Notes: generated by a model from the sequence alone, not told the origin. A DNA stretch of 64,000 nt from Maribacter ulvicola (GCF_900155985.1 NZ_FTMA01000001.1:186001-250000); one strand, 5' to 3'. Counted from the stretch's first letter, positions 28,682-38,413 are shown. Translations and numbers: made by a program.

Positions 28682-29824
28682 ATGCGCTATGTAGCTTTAA
28701 TATTCGCAGTTTTATTTGGGATCAGCACTTATGCTCAAGTAAAACAAGAAATCTTCGAATCTTTTAAACTCCAAGAACGAAGAGATGTAAACTACTATTT
28801 TCCGGAGAACATGGATGAAAGCAAAAAGTACCCTTTAATTATTGTACTTGACGCTGAATATCTGTTTGAACAAGTAGTGGCAAACTCAAAATTCTATAGT
28901 CGTTTTCATGGCATGCCCCAAAGTATTGTTGTTGGCATTAACCAAAGTGAAAATGACCTAAGATATGAGGATTGCGCATTTGACCTGGATAGCGGCCTTC
29001 CTTCTGAAAAAGGCAAAAGCTTTTATGAGTTTATTGGTATGGAACTTATTCCTTACCTAGATCTTAACTATAGCACAGCCCCATTTAAAATGATTGTTGG
29101 CTATGATATTACTGCTAACTTCATGAACTATTGGTTGTTCAAGGACAATTCTATATTTGATGGTTATGTAAGTATCTCACCTACTCTTGCTCCAGAAATG
29201 GAAAGCAGACTACCTATGCGTTTAGGTACTTTTGAAAATCAAATATTTTATCAGCTAATTATTGAAGGCGAAGCCAGCAATGGCAAGCAGCGAATTTTAG
29301 CCATGAACAATGACCTTAAAACTATTAAAAAAGAGTCTTTACATTATTTCTTTGATGAATATTCTAATGCAGATCATATTTCTGTGGCTACCTACGGCAT
29401 TGGAAAAGCTTTTGATAATATTTTTGGGATGTTTAAACCTATTAGCCCAAAAGAATACAAAACTCAAATTTTAACCAGTGAAGAACCGGTTTATACCTAT
29501 TTAGAAAACAAATACCAAGGCATTGTAGATATGTTTGGTTTTAGCAAGCCCGTTGAATTAAACGACATTATGGCAATATATGCGGCATCTAGAAAGAAAG
29601 AGGATTTTGAGTCGTTAAAACCATTATCCGATCTCTGTAAGGAAGAATACCCAGAAACCATGTTAGGTTTTTATTTTGAAGCTGAATACTATGAACAACT
29701 TGGCGAACCCAAAAAAGCATTAAGAACATTTGAAAAGTCATTTCAAATGGAAGAAATAGATTTTTTAACCAAAGAAATGGCCCTTGAGAAAATGGATGCA
29801 CTAAAAGCCGATTTTGGCTTTTAA
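28682..29824 (+). CDS. Exported esterase-fold protein lacking the nucleophilic serine
   Basis: 380 residues. A signal peptide (1-18, ending STYAQ) leads into an alpha/beta-hydrolase domain of the esterase D/Fes type (PLIIVLDAEYLFEQV, SIVVGINQ). At the nucleophile elbow, where relatives read G-H-S-x-G, this protein has VGYDITANF, with D142 in place of serine and no second glycine. The last ~100 residues look helical and TPR-like (TMLGFYFEAEYYEQLGEPKKALRTFEKSF). Hydrolase activity of the usual type is therefore unlikely. It lies 25 bases after the flippase gene and probably belongs to the panC operon. Confidence 0.75.
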   Translation: MRYVALIFAVLFGISTYAQVKQEIFESFKLQERRDVNYYFPENMDESKKYPLIIVLDAEYLFEQVVANSKFYSRFHGMPQSIVVGINQSENDLRYEDCAFDLDSGLPSEKGKSFYEFIGMELIPYLDLNYSTAPFKMIVGYDITANFMNYWLFKDNSIFDGYVSISPTLAPEMESRLPMRLGTFENQIFYQLIIEGEASNGKQRILAMNNDLKTIKKESLHYFFDEYSNADHISVATYGIGKAFDNIFGMFKPISPKEYKTQILTSEEPVYTYLENKYQGIVDMFGFSKPVELNDIMAIYAASRKKEDFESLKPLSDLCKEEYPETMLGFYFEAEYYEQLGEPKKALRTFEKSFQMEEIDFLTKEMALEKMDALKADFGF

Positions 29825-29876
29825 AGATTATTATAAAATAAACGGCTAGTCCCAAATTAGCCCAACCTACTTAATT

Positions 29877-30047
29877 ATGATTAAAATTGACGCAATGTAC
29901 TTCGTGTTTTCCGGAGTGCTCTTTACTTATTTTGGCTTAAAAGGCGAATTTATCTTAGCCTATAACGGTATTGCCCTATTTATGGCATGGGCATCATTTT
30001 TCCTCGCCTTTAGCGCATTTAAAAAAGAAAGATCGAGTAAAAATTAA
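29877..30047 (+). CDS. Small two-helix membrane protein (56 aa)
   Basis: Short frame beginning MIKIDAMYFVFSGVLFTYF and ending KKERSSKN. Two hydrophobic segments (about residues 7-20 and 29-47) suggest an inner-membrane hairpin with a positively charged C-terminus on the cytoplasmic side. It lies 52 bases after the esterase-like gene and 72 before radA, on the same strand. No family is recognised. Confidence 0.6.
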   Translation: MIKIDAMYFVFSGVLFTYFGLKGEFILAYNGIALFMAWASFFLAFSAFKKERSSKN

Positions 30048-30119
30048 GCTATAATTTCATTATAGAATTTACTCATTTCAAACTTCTTGCTACCTTTAGC
30101 CACTTTTTAAAAGCTAAAG

Positions 30120-31481
30120 ATGGCCAAAACAAAAACTGCCTTTTTTTGTCAAAATTGCGGTACTCAATACGCGAAATGGGTAGGACAATGTTCTGCTTGC
30201 AAACAATGGAATACCGTTGTTGAAGAAGTAGTGCAAAAAGAGGAAAAAACAAGCTGGAAAACTCCTTCCCAAACCTCTAAAAGAGTCTCTAAACCTCTTC
30301 TAGTAAATGAAATAAGTATTGAGAAAGAAGTTCGCTTAAACACTTTTGACCTTGAATTCAATAGAGTTCTTGGTGGTGGTCTAGTACCTGGTGCCTTGGT
30401 TTTGCTAGGTGGTGAACCTGGTGTTGGTAAAAGTACCCTTCTACTTCAAATAGCATTAAAACTACCTTATAAAACACTATACGTTTCTGGTGAAGAAAGT
30501 CAAAAGCAAATTAAAATGCGTGCCGATAGAATTCACCCAAACAGTGAAACCTGCTTTATTCTTACGGAAACAAAAACACAAAATATTTTTAAACAGATCG
30601 AAGCAACAGAACCTGATATTGTTGTTATTGATTCTATACAAACACTCCACTCAGATTATATTGAATCTGCTGCAGGTAGTATTTCTCAAATACGAGAGTG
30701 TACCGCTGAACTCATAAAATTTGCAAAAGAAACCAATACACCCGTTATACTAATTGGACATATTACAAAAGATGGATCTATTGCAGGACCTAAAATTTTA
30801 GAACATATGGTTGACACCGTTCTTCAGTTTGAAGGGGATCGCAACTATGTATATCGTATTCTAAGGTCTTTAAAAAATAGATTTGGATCAACTGCAGAAC
30901 TTGGTATTTATGAAATGCAAGGCAGTGGTTTGCGCGAAGTAAACAACCCGTCTGAAGTATTGATTTCTAAAAATGACGATGGCTTAAGTGGTACCGCAAT
31001 TGCATCAACAGTAGAAGGTATGCGCCCGTTACTTATTGAAATTCAAGCATTGGTCAGCACTGCAGTTTATGGAACACCCCAACGCTCTACAACAGGCTAT
31101 AATGCCAAAAGATTAAATATGTTATTGGCCGTATTAGAAAAGCGTGCCGGCTTTAAGCTAGGCGCTAAAGATGTTTTCTTGAATATAACCGGAGGTATTT
31201 CAGTAGATGACCCAGCTATTGATTTAGCCGTTGTAGCTGCTATTTTATCAAGCAATGAAGACATACCCATAAGCAAAGGCATTTGTTTTGCCGCCGAAGT
31301 TGGTCTTGCAGGAGAAATTAGACCTGTACAACGTGTAGAACAACGAATTCTTGAAGCTGAAAAACTGGGTTATGACACTATCATTATTTCAAAAAGCAAT
31401 AAAATAGGTCTTAAATCGACCAAAATTAAAATCTTATTGGCTTCTAAAATCGAAGAAATTGCGGGTAATTTATTCGGCTAA
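30120..31481 (+). CDS. radA: DNA repair protein RadA
   Basis: 453-residue RecA-like ATPase that drives branch migration in recombination repair. Domains in order: zinc finger C10-x2-C13...C24-x2-C27, RecA-like core with Walker A GGEPGVGKST, the RadA-specific KNRFGS motif, and a C-terminal Lon-protease-like domain (GISVDDPAIDLAVVAAI) that lacks the catalytic serine-lysine pair. Length is normal. A near -7 match, TACCTTTA, lies at 30091-30098, so it may have its own promoter besides read-through from the pan operon. Confidence 0.97.
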   Translation: MAKTKTAFFCQNCGTQYAKWVGQCSACKQWNTVVEEVVQKEEKTSWKTPSQTSKRVSKPLLVNEISIEKEVRLNTFDLEFNRVLGGGLVPGALVLLGGEPGVGKSTLLLQIALKLPYKTLYVSGEESQKQIKMRADRIHPNSETCFILTETKTQNIFKQIEATEPDIVVIDSIQTLHSDYIESAAGSISQIRECTAELIKFAKETNTPVILIGHITKDGSIAGPKILEHMVDTVLQFEGDRNYVYRILRSLKNRFGSTAELGIYEMQGSGLREVNNPSEVLISKNDDGLSGTAIASTVEGMRPLLIEIQALVSTAVYGTPQRSTTGYNAKRLNMLLAVLEKRAGFKLGAKDVFLNITGGISVDDPAIDLAVVAAILSSNEDIPISKGICFAAEVGLAGEIRPVQRVEQRILEAEKLGYDTIIISKSNKIGLKSTKIKILLASKIEEIAGNLFG

Positions 31482-31585
31482 CGCTTATCTCTCATTATTC
31501 TAGCCAATACCATGATTATAACTATTACAACTAGAATGAGTACAATCTGTCCAAATCCGACTTTTATAAATACTAGGCTTTCCAT
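31478..31585 (-). CDS. Very small single-helix membrane protein (35 aa)
   Basis: Frame beginning MESLVFIKVGFGQIVLILV and ending MRDKR, with one strong hydrophobic helix (about residues 10-27) and a basic end. It starts 1 base after the stop of the aldo/keto reductase gene (TAA-T-ATG), a spacing that suggests translational coupling, and its own stop overlaps the end of convergent radA by 4 bases. No family is recognised; the G-x-x-Q-I-V-L-I-L pattern is loosely TatA-like but the amphipathic helix of TatA is missing. Confidence 0.4.
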   Translation of the reverse strand: MESLVFIKVGFGQIVLILVVIVIIMVLARIMRDKR

Positions 31586-31586
31586 A

Positions 31587-32627
31587 TTACGGTGCTGGGT
31601 TAGGTATTGAGTTATGAATGGCTTCAATTTCTTTTAAAACCTCTTCGGATAAATCAACATCAATACTTCCAATATTTTCTTCTAACTGTTTTAAACCAGT
31701 AGCCCCAATAATGGTACTAGTTACGAAAGGTCTTGTATTTACAAAAGCCAAGGCCATTTGTGCTACGCTAAGACCTTGGGCTTGCGCCAAATCATAATAC
31801 TTTTTTGTTGCCTTAACAGCGCTATCACCCACATATCTATTATACTGAGGAAATAGGCTTAAACGAGAGCCTTCTGGCATTCTACCGCTTAAATACTTTC
31901 CACTCAATGCCCCAAATCCCAAAGGGGAATATGCTAACAAACCTACTTGCTCCCTCATGGAAATTTCTGACATACCCACTTCAAACAACCTATTTAATAA
32001 ACTATACGGATTCTGAACGGTTATTGTACGTGGCAATGAGCTATGTACTTTACTTTCCTCCAAAAAGCGCATGGTACCCCAAGGTGTTTCGTTAGATATG
32101 CCCACGTGTTTAATTTTACCTTCATGAATTAAATCGCGCATGGTTTCTAAAACCTGATGAATGTTATCTTCCCAATGGTCAGAGATATCATGCTTGTATC
32201 CTCTTTGACCAAAATAATTGGTACTTCTATCTGGCCAATGTAGTTGATATAAGTCGATATAATCTGTTTGTAAACGCTGTAAACTTCCTTCAACGGCATC
32301 TGTAATAGATTCCCTGGTAAAACCGGTAGTACGAATAAACTTCGTCATATCGGCTTTTCCGGCAATCTTAGAAGCTAATACAATATCCTCTCTGTTACCA
32401 TTTTTCTTAAACCAATTACCTATGACTTTCTCTGTAGCCGCATATCTATCTTTATGTGCAGGGATGGGATATAACTCGGCAGTATCTAAAAAATTAATGC
32501 CTTTGTCTATGGCATAATTAATTTGTTCATGTCCCTCTTCTTCGGTATTTTGATTACCCCAGGTCATGGTACCCAAGCATATTTTACTTACTTCAATATC
32601 TGTATGCGGTAAATTGGTATAGATCAT
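31587..32627 (-). CDS. Aldo/keto reductase (Tas-like)
   Basis: 346-residue NADPH-dependent oxidoreductase of the AKR fold. Catalytic residues: Asp and Tyr in NFLDTAELY, Lys in VLASKIAG, His in YQLHWPDR. The insertion after DTAELYPIPAHKD and the GNWFKKNGNRED block resemble E. coli Tas. The cofactor-binding end STIIGATGLKQLEENI is present. The physiological substrate is not predictable. A -7 element lies 28 bases upstream. Confidence 0.92.
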   Translation of the reverse strand: MIYTNLPHTDIEVSKICLGTMTWGNQNTEEEGHEQINYAIDKGINFLDTAELYPIPAHKDRYAATEKVIGNWFKKNGNREDIVLASKIAGKADMTKFIRTTGFTRESITDAVEGSLQRLQTDYIDLYQLHWPDRSTNYFGQRGYKHDISDHWEDNIHQVLETMRDLIHEGKIKHVGISNETPWGTMRFLEESKVHSSLPRTITVQNPYSLLNRLFEVGMSEISMREQVGLLAYSPLGFGALSGKYLSGRMPEGSRLSLFPQYNRYVGDSAVKATKKYYDLAQAQGLSVAQMALAFVNTRPFVTSTIIGATGLKQLEENIGSIDVDLSEEVLKEIEAIHNSIPNPAP

Positions 32628-32655
32628 TCAGCTTAAAATTTGCAATCTTTAAATG

Positions 32656-32663
32656 CAAAACTA
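32656..32663 (-). promoter_or_regulatory. -7 element of the aldo/keto reductase gene
   Basis: TAGTTTTG on the minus strand matches TAnnTTTG, 28 bases before the ATG. Confidence 0.45.
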
Positions 32664-32696
32664 CTAAATATAATTAGGGCACTTGTATTCATTTGG

Positions 32697-33461
32697 CTAA
32701 CTCTCTACCTCAATTAAAATAGGGCAGTGATCACTATGCTTTGCTTCTGATAAAATTACAGATCTAGACAACCTCTCTTTCAATGTGGAAGCTACCATGG
32801 CGTAATCTAAACGCCAACCCTTATTGTTATTTCTGGCATTGGCTCTATAGCTCCACCAGGTATAATTATCTGGTTCAGAATTAAATTCCCTAAAACTATC
32901 TATGAATCCGCTTTTCATAAAATCTCCAATCCATTCTCGTTCTACAGGCAAAAACCCTGATACGTTTTTTAACCCTACCGGATTATGAATATCTATTGCC
33001 TCATGACAAATATTATAATCACCAAGAATTATTAAATTAGGATGGGTCTTTTTAAGGGCATTGGCATACTCTTGAAAATCTGCCATGTACGTAAGCTTAA
33101 AATCTAAACGCTGTATATTTGTCCCTGAAGGTAAATACATGCTCATAATAGAAATATCTCCAAAATCTGCGCGAATATTTCTTCCCTCAAAATCCATATA
33201 ATCAATACCTGTACCAAAAACTACCGTATCTGGCTCCGTTTTAGAAAGTATAGCTACCCCACTATAGCCTTTCTTTTGAGCGCTATACCAATAATTATAC
33301 TTATAACCTGCTGCTTCAAATAATGAAAGGTCTAGCTGATCTTCATTTGCCTTAATTTCCTGCAAGCAAACGACGTCTGGTGATACTGCACCTAACCATT
33401 CCAAAAAACCCTTTCTTAACGCAGCCCTTATACCATTTACATTATAGGATATGATTTTCAT
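32697..33461 (-). CDS. xth: Exodeoxyribonuclease III
   Basis: 254-residue AP endonuclease/3'-5' exonuclease for base-excision repair. Active-site residues: N7 (SYNVNGIRAA), E34 (CLQEIKA), the GDYNICHEAIDIHNP block with catalytic D and N, WRLDYAMVA, and the final HSDHCPI with the catalytic His. Length matches the ExoA/Xth family. It stands alone, 69 bases upstream of the aldo/keto reductase gene. Confidence 0.95.
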   Translation of the reverse strand: MKIISYNVNGIRAALRKGFLEWLGAVSPDVVCLQEIKANEDQLDLSLFEAAGYKYNYWYSAQKKGYSGVAILSKTEPDTVVFGTGIDYMDFEGRNIRADFGDISIMSMYLPSGTNIQRLDFKLTYMADFQEYANALKKTHPNLIILGDYNICHEAIDIHNPVGLKNVSGFLPVEREWIGDFMKSGFIDSFREFNSEPDNYTWWSYRANARNNNKGWRLDYAMVASTLKERLSRSVILSEAKHSDHCPILIEVES

Positions 33462-33842
33462 CTATCTTCATTTTTGTTTAAAAATAAAAAAGACTAGATA
33501 AATAAAGGTGAATACGTTCTATTTAAATTCCTATTTCTTCCCTTTTAAAAAAACTAAACATCAATTTCATTTAGCGAACACCATCTCATAAATATGCTCA
33601 TTCTTTATCAAGATGTATTATTTATACCAATCTATACATTTTCTTAAGCTTTTACAACATTAAAGATATTACAATAACAACGGGTACAAATGATTTACTA
33701 GACGCCTAAAAATTATTATTAAATTAAACGATCACCTAAACAGAAACCTTAATATGGTAGATTTTCAAAATGATTTTATGCTCCAAATCGGTTTATCTTT
33801 AAGTTATCGCTTTTAATAGGTATTTTTGGGGTTTTACATCCT
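33462..33842. other. Intergenic region with TonB-receptor promoter
   Basis: 381 AT-rich bases between divergent genes (xth and a TonB receptor). No gene is seen. TATTTTTG at 33821-33828 matches the -7 consensus and lies 14 bases before the receptor ATG, so its leader would be about 10 bases. No clear hairpin or long repeat stands out. Confidence 0.45.
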
Positions 33843-35930
33843 ATGAAAAGAATAATTTCCCTCCTGTTATTTACATCTTTTTCCTTAAGCTTTTTTGCAC
33901 AAAACACCTTTAAAAACGATAGTATTACCCAATTAAACGAAGTTATTGTAATAGATACGCTAACTGCTAAAAATGCTATTGGTATTATACCATCGCAAAC
34001 CATAGGCGCTACTACATTCGCCAATTACAGTCCCGTTGATTTTATAAGCTCCATTAATCAAGTTTCTGGTCTTTATGCTTTATCTGGAGCGCTGAACACC
34101 AACAGAATAACTATTAGAGGTGTTGGCTCTAGAACATTATATGGTACAGACAAATTAAGACTTTACTATAATAACATTCCAATTACCAATGGTACCGGTT
34201 CTTCAACCATTGAAGCTTTTGATTTAGAAAACCTTACTTCTATTGAAGTAATCAAAGGACCAAAAGGAACAGGGTTTGGCACTAATTTAGGTGGAGCAAT
34301 TATTTTAAACACGAAACAATTAAGCAACCAGCCTACCAAGCTTACTAATAATACCACTATAGGTTCTTTCGGTTTATTAAAAAACAGTTTAGGGTTTACA
34401 CACGCGCAAGAAAATTTTTATATGACCTTTCAATACGGACATACAGAAGTAGATGGTTATCGCGATAACAATAGATTTGAACGTGACGGATTTCTTTTGA
34501 ATACCATCTTTAAAATTTCAGAAAAAAGTGAGGTGGGACTATTGATTAATCACATTGATTACTCCGCCCAAATAGCCAGTTCTATAAGCCAAGAAGATTT
34601 CGATGAAAATCCTACACAGGCTGCATTTACATGGAGAGCCGCACAAGGCTATGAAGACAACAACTACAGTCTTATTGGTCTTTCTCACACCTATCATGTA
34701 AATTCCAAATTAAAAAACACTACGAGCTTATTTTACACGTATTTAGACCACTATGAGCCTGCACCCTTTAATATTTTAGATGAATACACTAATGGATATG
34801 GCATTAGAACACTGTTTTCTGGCAACATATCTATTTTAAACAATGTTCTTTCTTACACTTTTGGAAGTGAGCTCTATAAGGATGAATATTCTTGGAAAAC
34901 ATTTGATAATCTTTATCAGGAAAACAACGGTAATGGAAGCTTACAAGGAGATAGACTATCTCAAAACAAAGAATTTAGAAATCAGATTAATGGTTTTGCT
35001 ACAGCATCCTATTCTTTACCAAACAAATTAACGGCACAATTAGGGTTAAACATCAATAAAACTCAATATGACTTTAGAGATTTGTTCAACTCAGGTGAAA
35101 GTAATACAAGTGCTAAAAGAGATTTTAACACCCTATTCTTACCAAGCCTAGATGTTAATTACGCCGTTACACCAACAAACCAACTTTACGCAAATATTAG
35201 CCGTGGTTTTTCAAACCCTGGTTTAGAAGAAACGCTAACCCCAGACGGAATCATAAATCCTGATATTGTTCAAGAAATTGGCACAAATTATGAAATAGGT
35301 ATTGAGCACAAAAGTAAAGACGATCGACTAAAATTAAATGTTGCGGCTTATATCATGCCCATTAAAAATTTATTAGTTGCCAAACGTGTTGGTGATAACC
35401 AATATATTGGGCGCAATGCAGGAAAAACAAGACACCAAGGTATTGATCTAGATTGGAGCTACCGCGTTAACCTAACCGATAAAATAACGATTTCACCATT
35501 TATAAGCTATACCTATAGCAACCATAAATTCGTTGATTTTATAGACGAGGAAGCTGATGAAGATTATTCTGAAAATATTTTAACCGGTGTGCCTAAAAAC
35601 AAAATTAATTCTGGAATTCAAACCAATTTTGGAAATGGGTTGTTTGTAAATATGACCCATCAATTTATAGATGAAATACCATTGACAGATGCAAATTTAC
35701 TTTATAGCGACTCTTTCAATTTATTAAATATCAAAGTAGGCTATAAAAATCAAATTACGGAAAAACTACGTGTTGGTTTAGATTTTGGCATCAATAACCT
35801 GACAGATACAAAGTACGCACAGTCCGTATTAATAAACGCTACCGGATTTGGAGGAAATGCCCCAAGGTATTTCTACCCTGGGAACACTATTAATTATTAT
35901 GGTGGCGTAAAGTTGACCTACACCCTTTAA
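33843..35930 (+). CDS. TonB-dependent receptor without carboxypeptidase-like domain
   Basis: 695-residue outer-membrane receptor. Signal peptide (1-19, ending SFFAQ), then directly a TonB-box-like NEVIVIDTL and plug domain (SINQVSGLYALSGALNTNRITIRG split over residues ~64-90; VIKGPKGTGFGTNLGGAIIL), then a barrel with the ISRGFSNPGLEETL motif and a final strand ending GGVKLTYTL. The architecture is the siderophore/metal type rather than the SusC type. No transport or regulatory genes lie beside it, so the cargo cannot be named. Confidence 0.92.
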   Translation: MKRIISLLLFTSFSLSFFAQNTFKNDSITQLNEVIVIDTLTAKNAIGIIPSQTIGATTFANYSPVDFISSINQVSGLYALSGALNTNRITIRGVGSRTLYGTDKLRLYYNNIPITNGTGSSTIEAFDLENLTSIEVIKGPKGTGFGTNLGGAIILNTKQLSNQPTKLTNNTTIGSFGLLKNSLGFTHAQENFYMTFQYGHTEVDGYRDNNRFERDGFLLNTIFKISEKSEVGLLINHIDYSAQIASSISQEDFDENPTQAAFTWRAAQGYEDNNYSLIGLSHTYHVNSKLKNTTSLFYTYLDHYEPAPFNILDEYTNGYGIRTLFSGNISILNNVLSYTFGSELYKDEYSWKTFDNLYQENNGNGSLQGDRLSQNKEFRNQINGFATASYSLPNKLTAQLGLNINKTQYDFRDLFNSGESNTSAKRDFNTLFLPSLDVNYAVTPTNQLYANISRGFSNPGLEETLTPDGIINPDIVQEIGTNYEIGIEHKSKDDRLKLNVAAYIMPIKNLLVAKRVGDNQYIGRNAGKTRHQGIDLDWSYRVNLTDKITISPFISYTYSNHKFVDFIDEEADEDYSENILTGVPKNKINSGIQTNFGNGLFVNMTHQFIDEIPLTDANLLYSDSFNLLNIKVGYKNQITEKLRVGLDFGINNLTDTKYAQSVLINATGFGGNAPRYFYPGNTINYYGGVKLTYTL

Positions 35931-35931
35931 T

Positions 35932-37476
35932 CTATTCCATTTTCTTTAACCATGTTTTCATATCTACGGCATCATGAATAATACCATTCAATGCCGATAT
36001 GGCAACACGCTCCTGCTCCATAGAATCTCTATATCTAATGGTAACAGTTTGATCTTCTAATGTTTGGTGATCAACGGTAATACAGAAAGGAGTACCATTG
36101 GCATCTTGTCTTCTGTAACGTCTACCCACAGCATCTTTTTCATCATAAATAACATTAAAATCCCACTTAAGGTCATCTATAATTTTGTGTGCTATTTCTG
36201 GTAAACCATCCTTTTTAAGCAAAGGTAAAATAGCCGCTTTTATAGGGGCTAAAACTGCTGGCAACTTAAGTACTGTCCTAGTGGTGTTGTTCTCCAATTC
36301 TTCCTCTTTAAGTGAGTTAGAGAATACTGCCAAGAACATTCTATCCAAACCAATAGAAGTTTCCAATACGTAAGGCACATAATTTTTGTTCACCTCATGA
36401 TCAAAATACTGTAATTTCTTTCCAGAGAATTTCTCATGACTGCTCAAATCAAAATCTGTACGGGAATGAATTCCTTCTAATTCTTTAAATCCGAATGGAA
36501 AACGAAACTCAATATCCGAAGCTGCATCTGCATAGTGCGCCAATTTCTCATGATCATGAAAACGGTAGTTATCTTGACCTAGGCCAAGAGATAAATGCCA
36601 CTTCATTCTTTTTTCTTTCCAAACCTCATACCATTCTTTCTGTGTACCTGGCTGAATAAAAAATTGCATTTCCATCTGTTCAAACTCACGCATTCTAAAA
36701 ATGAACTGTCTTGCTACAATTTCATTTCTAAATGCTTTACCGGTCTGGGCAATACCAAAAGGAAGCTTCATACGACCAGATTTCTGAACATTTAAGAAGT
36801 TTACAAAGATACCCTGTGCAGTTTCTGGTCTAAGATATAGATCCATTGCACTTTCTGCATTTGCACCTAGTTTGGTACCAAACATTAAATTGAACTGCTT
36901 TACCTCTGTCCAATTCTTAGAACCAGACATTGGGCAAGCGATATCCAATTCTTCTATTAAAGCTTTTACATCGGCAAGATCTTCATTCTGTAAAGACTTA
37001 CCCAATCTGTTTAAAATTGTTTTTCCTTGCTCTTGATAATCTACTACACGCTGATTAGTCTGCAAAAATTGTTCTTTATCAAAAGCATCACCAAAACGTT
37101 TTGTAGCTTTTTTAACTTCCTTTTCAATTTTAGCATCAATTTTAGCTACATAATCTTCAACTAAAACATCTGCTCGATATCTTTTTTTAGAATCTTTATT
37201 GTCTATTAGCGGATCATTGAACGCATCAATATGCCCAGAGGCTTTCCACGTTAATGGATGCATAAAAATTGCAGCATCTAACCCAACAATATTGTCGTTA
37301 AGCTGCACCATAGCTTTCCACCAATAGTCACGTATATTCTTTTTAAGTTCAACACCATTTTGACCGTAATCATAAATAGCACTTAAACCATCATAAATTT
37401 CACTTGACTGAAATACATATCCGTATTCCTTTGCGTGAGAAATTACACGCTTAAAATCATCTTCTTGCTTTGCCAT
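35932..37476 (-). CDS. glyS: Glycyl-tRNA synthetase (dimeric, class II)
   Basis: 514-residue alpha2-type glycyl-tRNA synthetase. Motifs: N-terminal FQSSEIYDGLSAIYDYGQNG, motif 1/2 region LRPETAQGIFVNF and FRNEIVARQFIFRMREFEQMEMQ, and motif 3 SIGLDRMFLAV; the C-terminal anticodon-binding domain ends the chain. I chose ATG 37476 (MAKQEDDF) over an in-frame ATG at 37494 because a perfect -7 element at 37481-37488 lies inside that extension. The stop is 1 base from the end of the convergent TonB receptor gene. Confidence 0.96.
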   Translation of the reverse strand: MAKQEDDFKRVISHAKEYGYVFQSSEIYDGLSAIYDYGQNGVELKKNIRDYWWKAMVQLNDNIVGLDAAIFMHPLTWKASGHIDAFNDPLIDNKDSKKRYRADVLVEDYVAKIDAKIEKEVKKATKRFGDAFDKEQFLQTNQRVVDYQEQGKTILNRLGKSLQNEDLADVKALIEELDIACPMSGSKNWTEVKQFNLMFGTKLGANAESAMDLYLRPETAQGIFVNFLNVQKSGRMKLPFGIAQTGKAFRNEIVARQFIFRMREFEQMEMQFFIQPGTQKEWYEVWKEKRMKWHLSLGLGQDNYRFHDHEKLAHYADAASDIEFRFPFGFKELEGIHSRTDFDLSSHEKFSGKKLQYFDHEVNKNYVPYVLETSIGLDRMFLAVFSNSLKEEELENNTTRTVLKLPAVLAPIKAAILPLLKKDGLPEIAHKIIDDLKWDFNVIYDEKDAVGRRYRRQDANGTPFCITVDHQTLEDQTVTIRYRDSMEQERVAISALNGIIHDAVDMKTWLKKME

Positions 37477-37480
37477 GTGG

Positions 37481-37488
37481 CAAAAATA
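37481..37488 (-). promoter_or_regulatory. -7 element of glyS (predicted leaderless transcript)
   Basis: TATTTTTG on the minus strand, with 4 bases (CCAC) before the ATG at 37476. This is the same arrangement as bioF and predicts an mRNA starting at or beside the start codon. Confidence 0.5.
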
Positions 37489-37513
37489 GAACAATAGCCC
37501 AAAAAAAAAATAA

Positions 37514-38413
37514 TTATTTCAATTCAAATTCAGAAGAAGTAATTAAACGCTCATCTTCAAATACATTTAAGGTGTACTTACCCTCCATCAAAGAACCTTC
37601 TGGTATGGTAATAGACTCACATAAAAACTGATCTGAGCCGGTGAAAACAAACTCTACTCTTTTACTATAAACGTTTCCATTTACCGTAATGGTATTGGCA
37701 TTATCTTCAACAATTTGTTTATTGGGATTTAAAAACTGTAGATAAATTACTTTCTCATTATAAGCTTCACTCTCATCTGCCAAAACCGTTACGCAACCTC
37801 TTAATTTTTCAATTATAGATGCCTTGTTCGTTTTTGTTGGTTTTGTACCACGAATTAACCTAAAACCACTACCCTCTGAATTAGCCATTTTCAAGTAGCT
37901 CTTTGTCTTTAATTTCTGATTAAGCTCTAGAATTTTTCTTCTTTGTAAAGCTTCTGCTTCTGCTAAAGAAATGCTATTTGCCCTTAGACTTTCTATTTGC
38001 TTACGAGACTCGTCATACTTATCAGTAAGCAACATATTATTATAACGTAAAAAATTGTTCTTCAAAAGCAAACTATCGTTTTTAGATTCTAACCTACGTA
38101 ATTCAGTCTTGAATTCTCTCAACTTTTGAACCGTAAAGTTTAAACGACCTACAGAATCTAAAAGCTCTTGCACTTTAAACTTAGAATCTTGCAGCTCTAT
38201 CTCGTTCATCTCACTTTTAGCGGACAAACGATCTACATTTGCTTTCATGATGGTTAAATCCTTTACAAGAATTTCTTTCTCTTGCTCTAAAAAGTTTATT
38301 TGGGCATTTGATTGGGCATAACTATAGTAGAATGCTATTAACAATGCTAAAAGTACCGCAACAAATGCTGCCAGTATTATTTTATAATTGAATTTATTAT
38401 CTTGACTGTCCAT
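37514..38413 (-). CDS. Membrane-anchored coiled-coil protein, function unknown
   Basis: 299 residues. A cytoplasmic N-terminus is followed by one transmembrane helix (about 12-33), a long charged coiled coil (about 37-170, heptads rich in L, K, E) and a C-terminal globular part (about 185-299) of beta-rich sequence ending in SSEFELK. I do not recognise a named family, though the layout is typical of conserved Flavobacteria envelope proteins. It is divergent from comF with 40 bases between the starts and lies 37 bases upstream of glyS on the same strand. Confidence 0.7.
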   Translation of the reverse strand: MDSQDNKFNYKIILAAFVAVLLALLIAFYYSYAQSNAQINFLEQEKEILVKDLTIMKANVDRLSAKSEMNEIELQDSKFKVQELLDSVGRLNFTVQKLREFKTELRRLESKNDSLLLKNNFLRYNNMLLTDKYDESRKQIESLRANSISLAEAEALQRRKILELNQKLKTKSYLKMANSEGSGFRLIRGTKPTKTNKASIIEKLRGCVTVLADESEAYNEKVIYLQFLNPNKQIVEDNANTITVNGNVYSKRVEFVFTGSDQFLCESITIPEGSLMEGKYTLNVFEDERLITSSEFELK

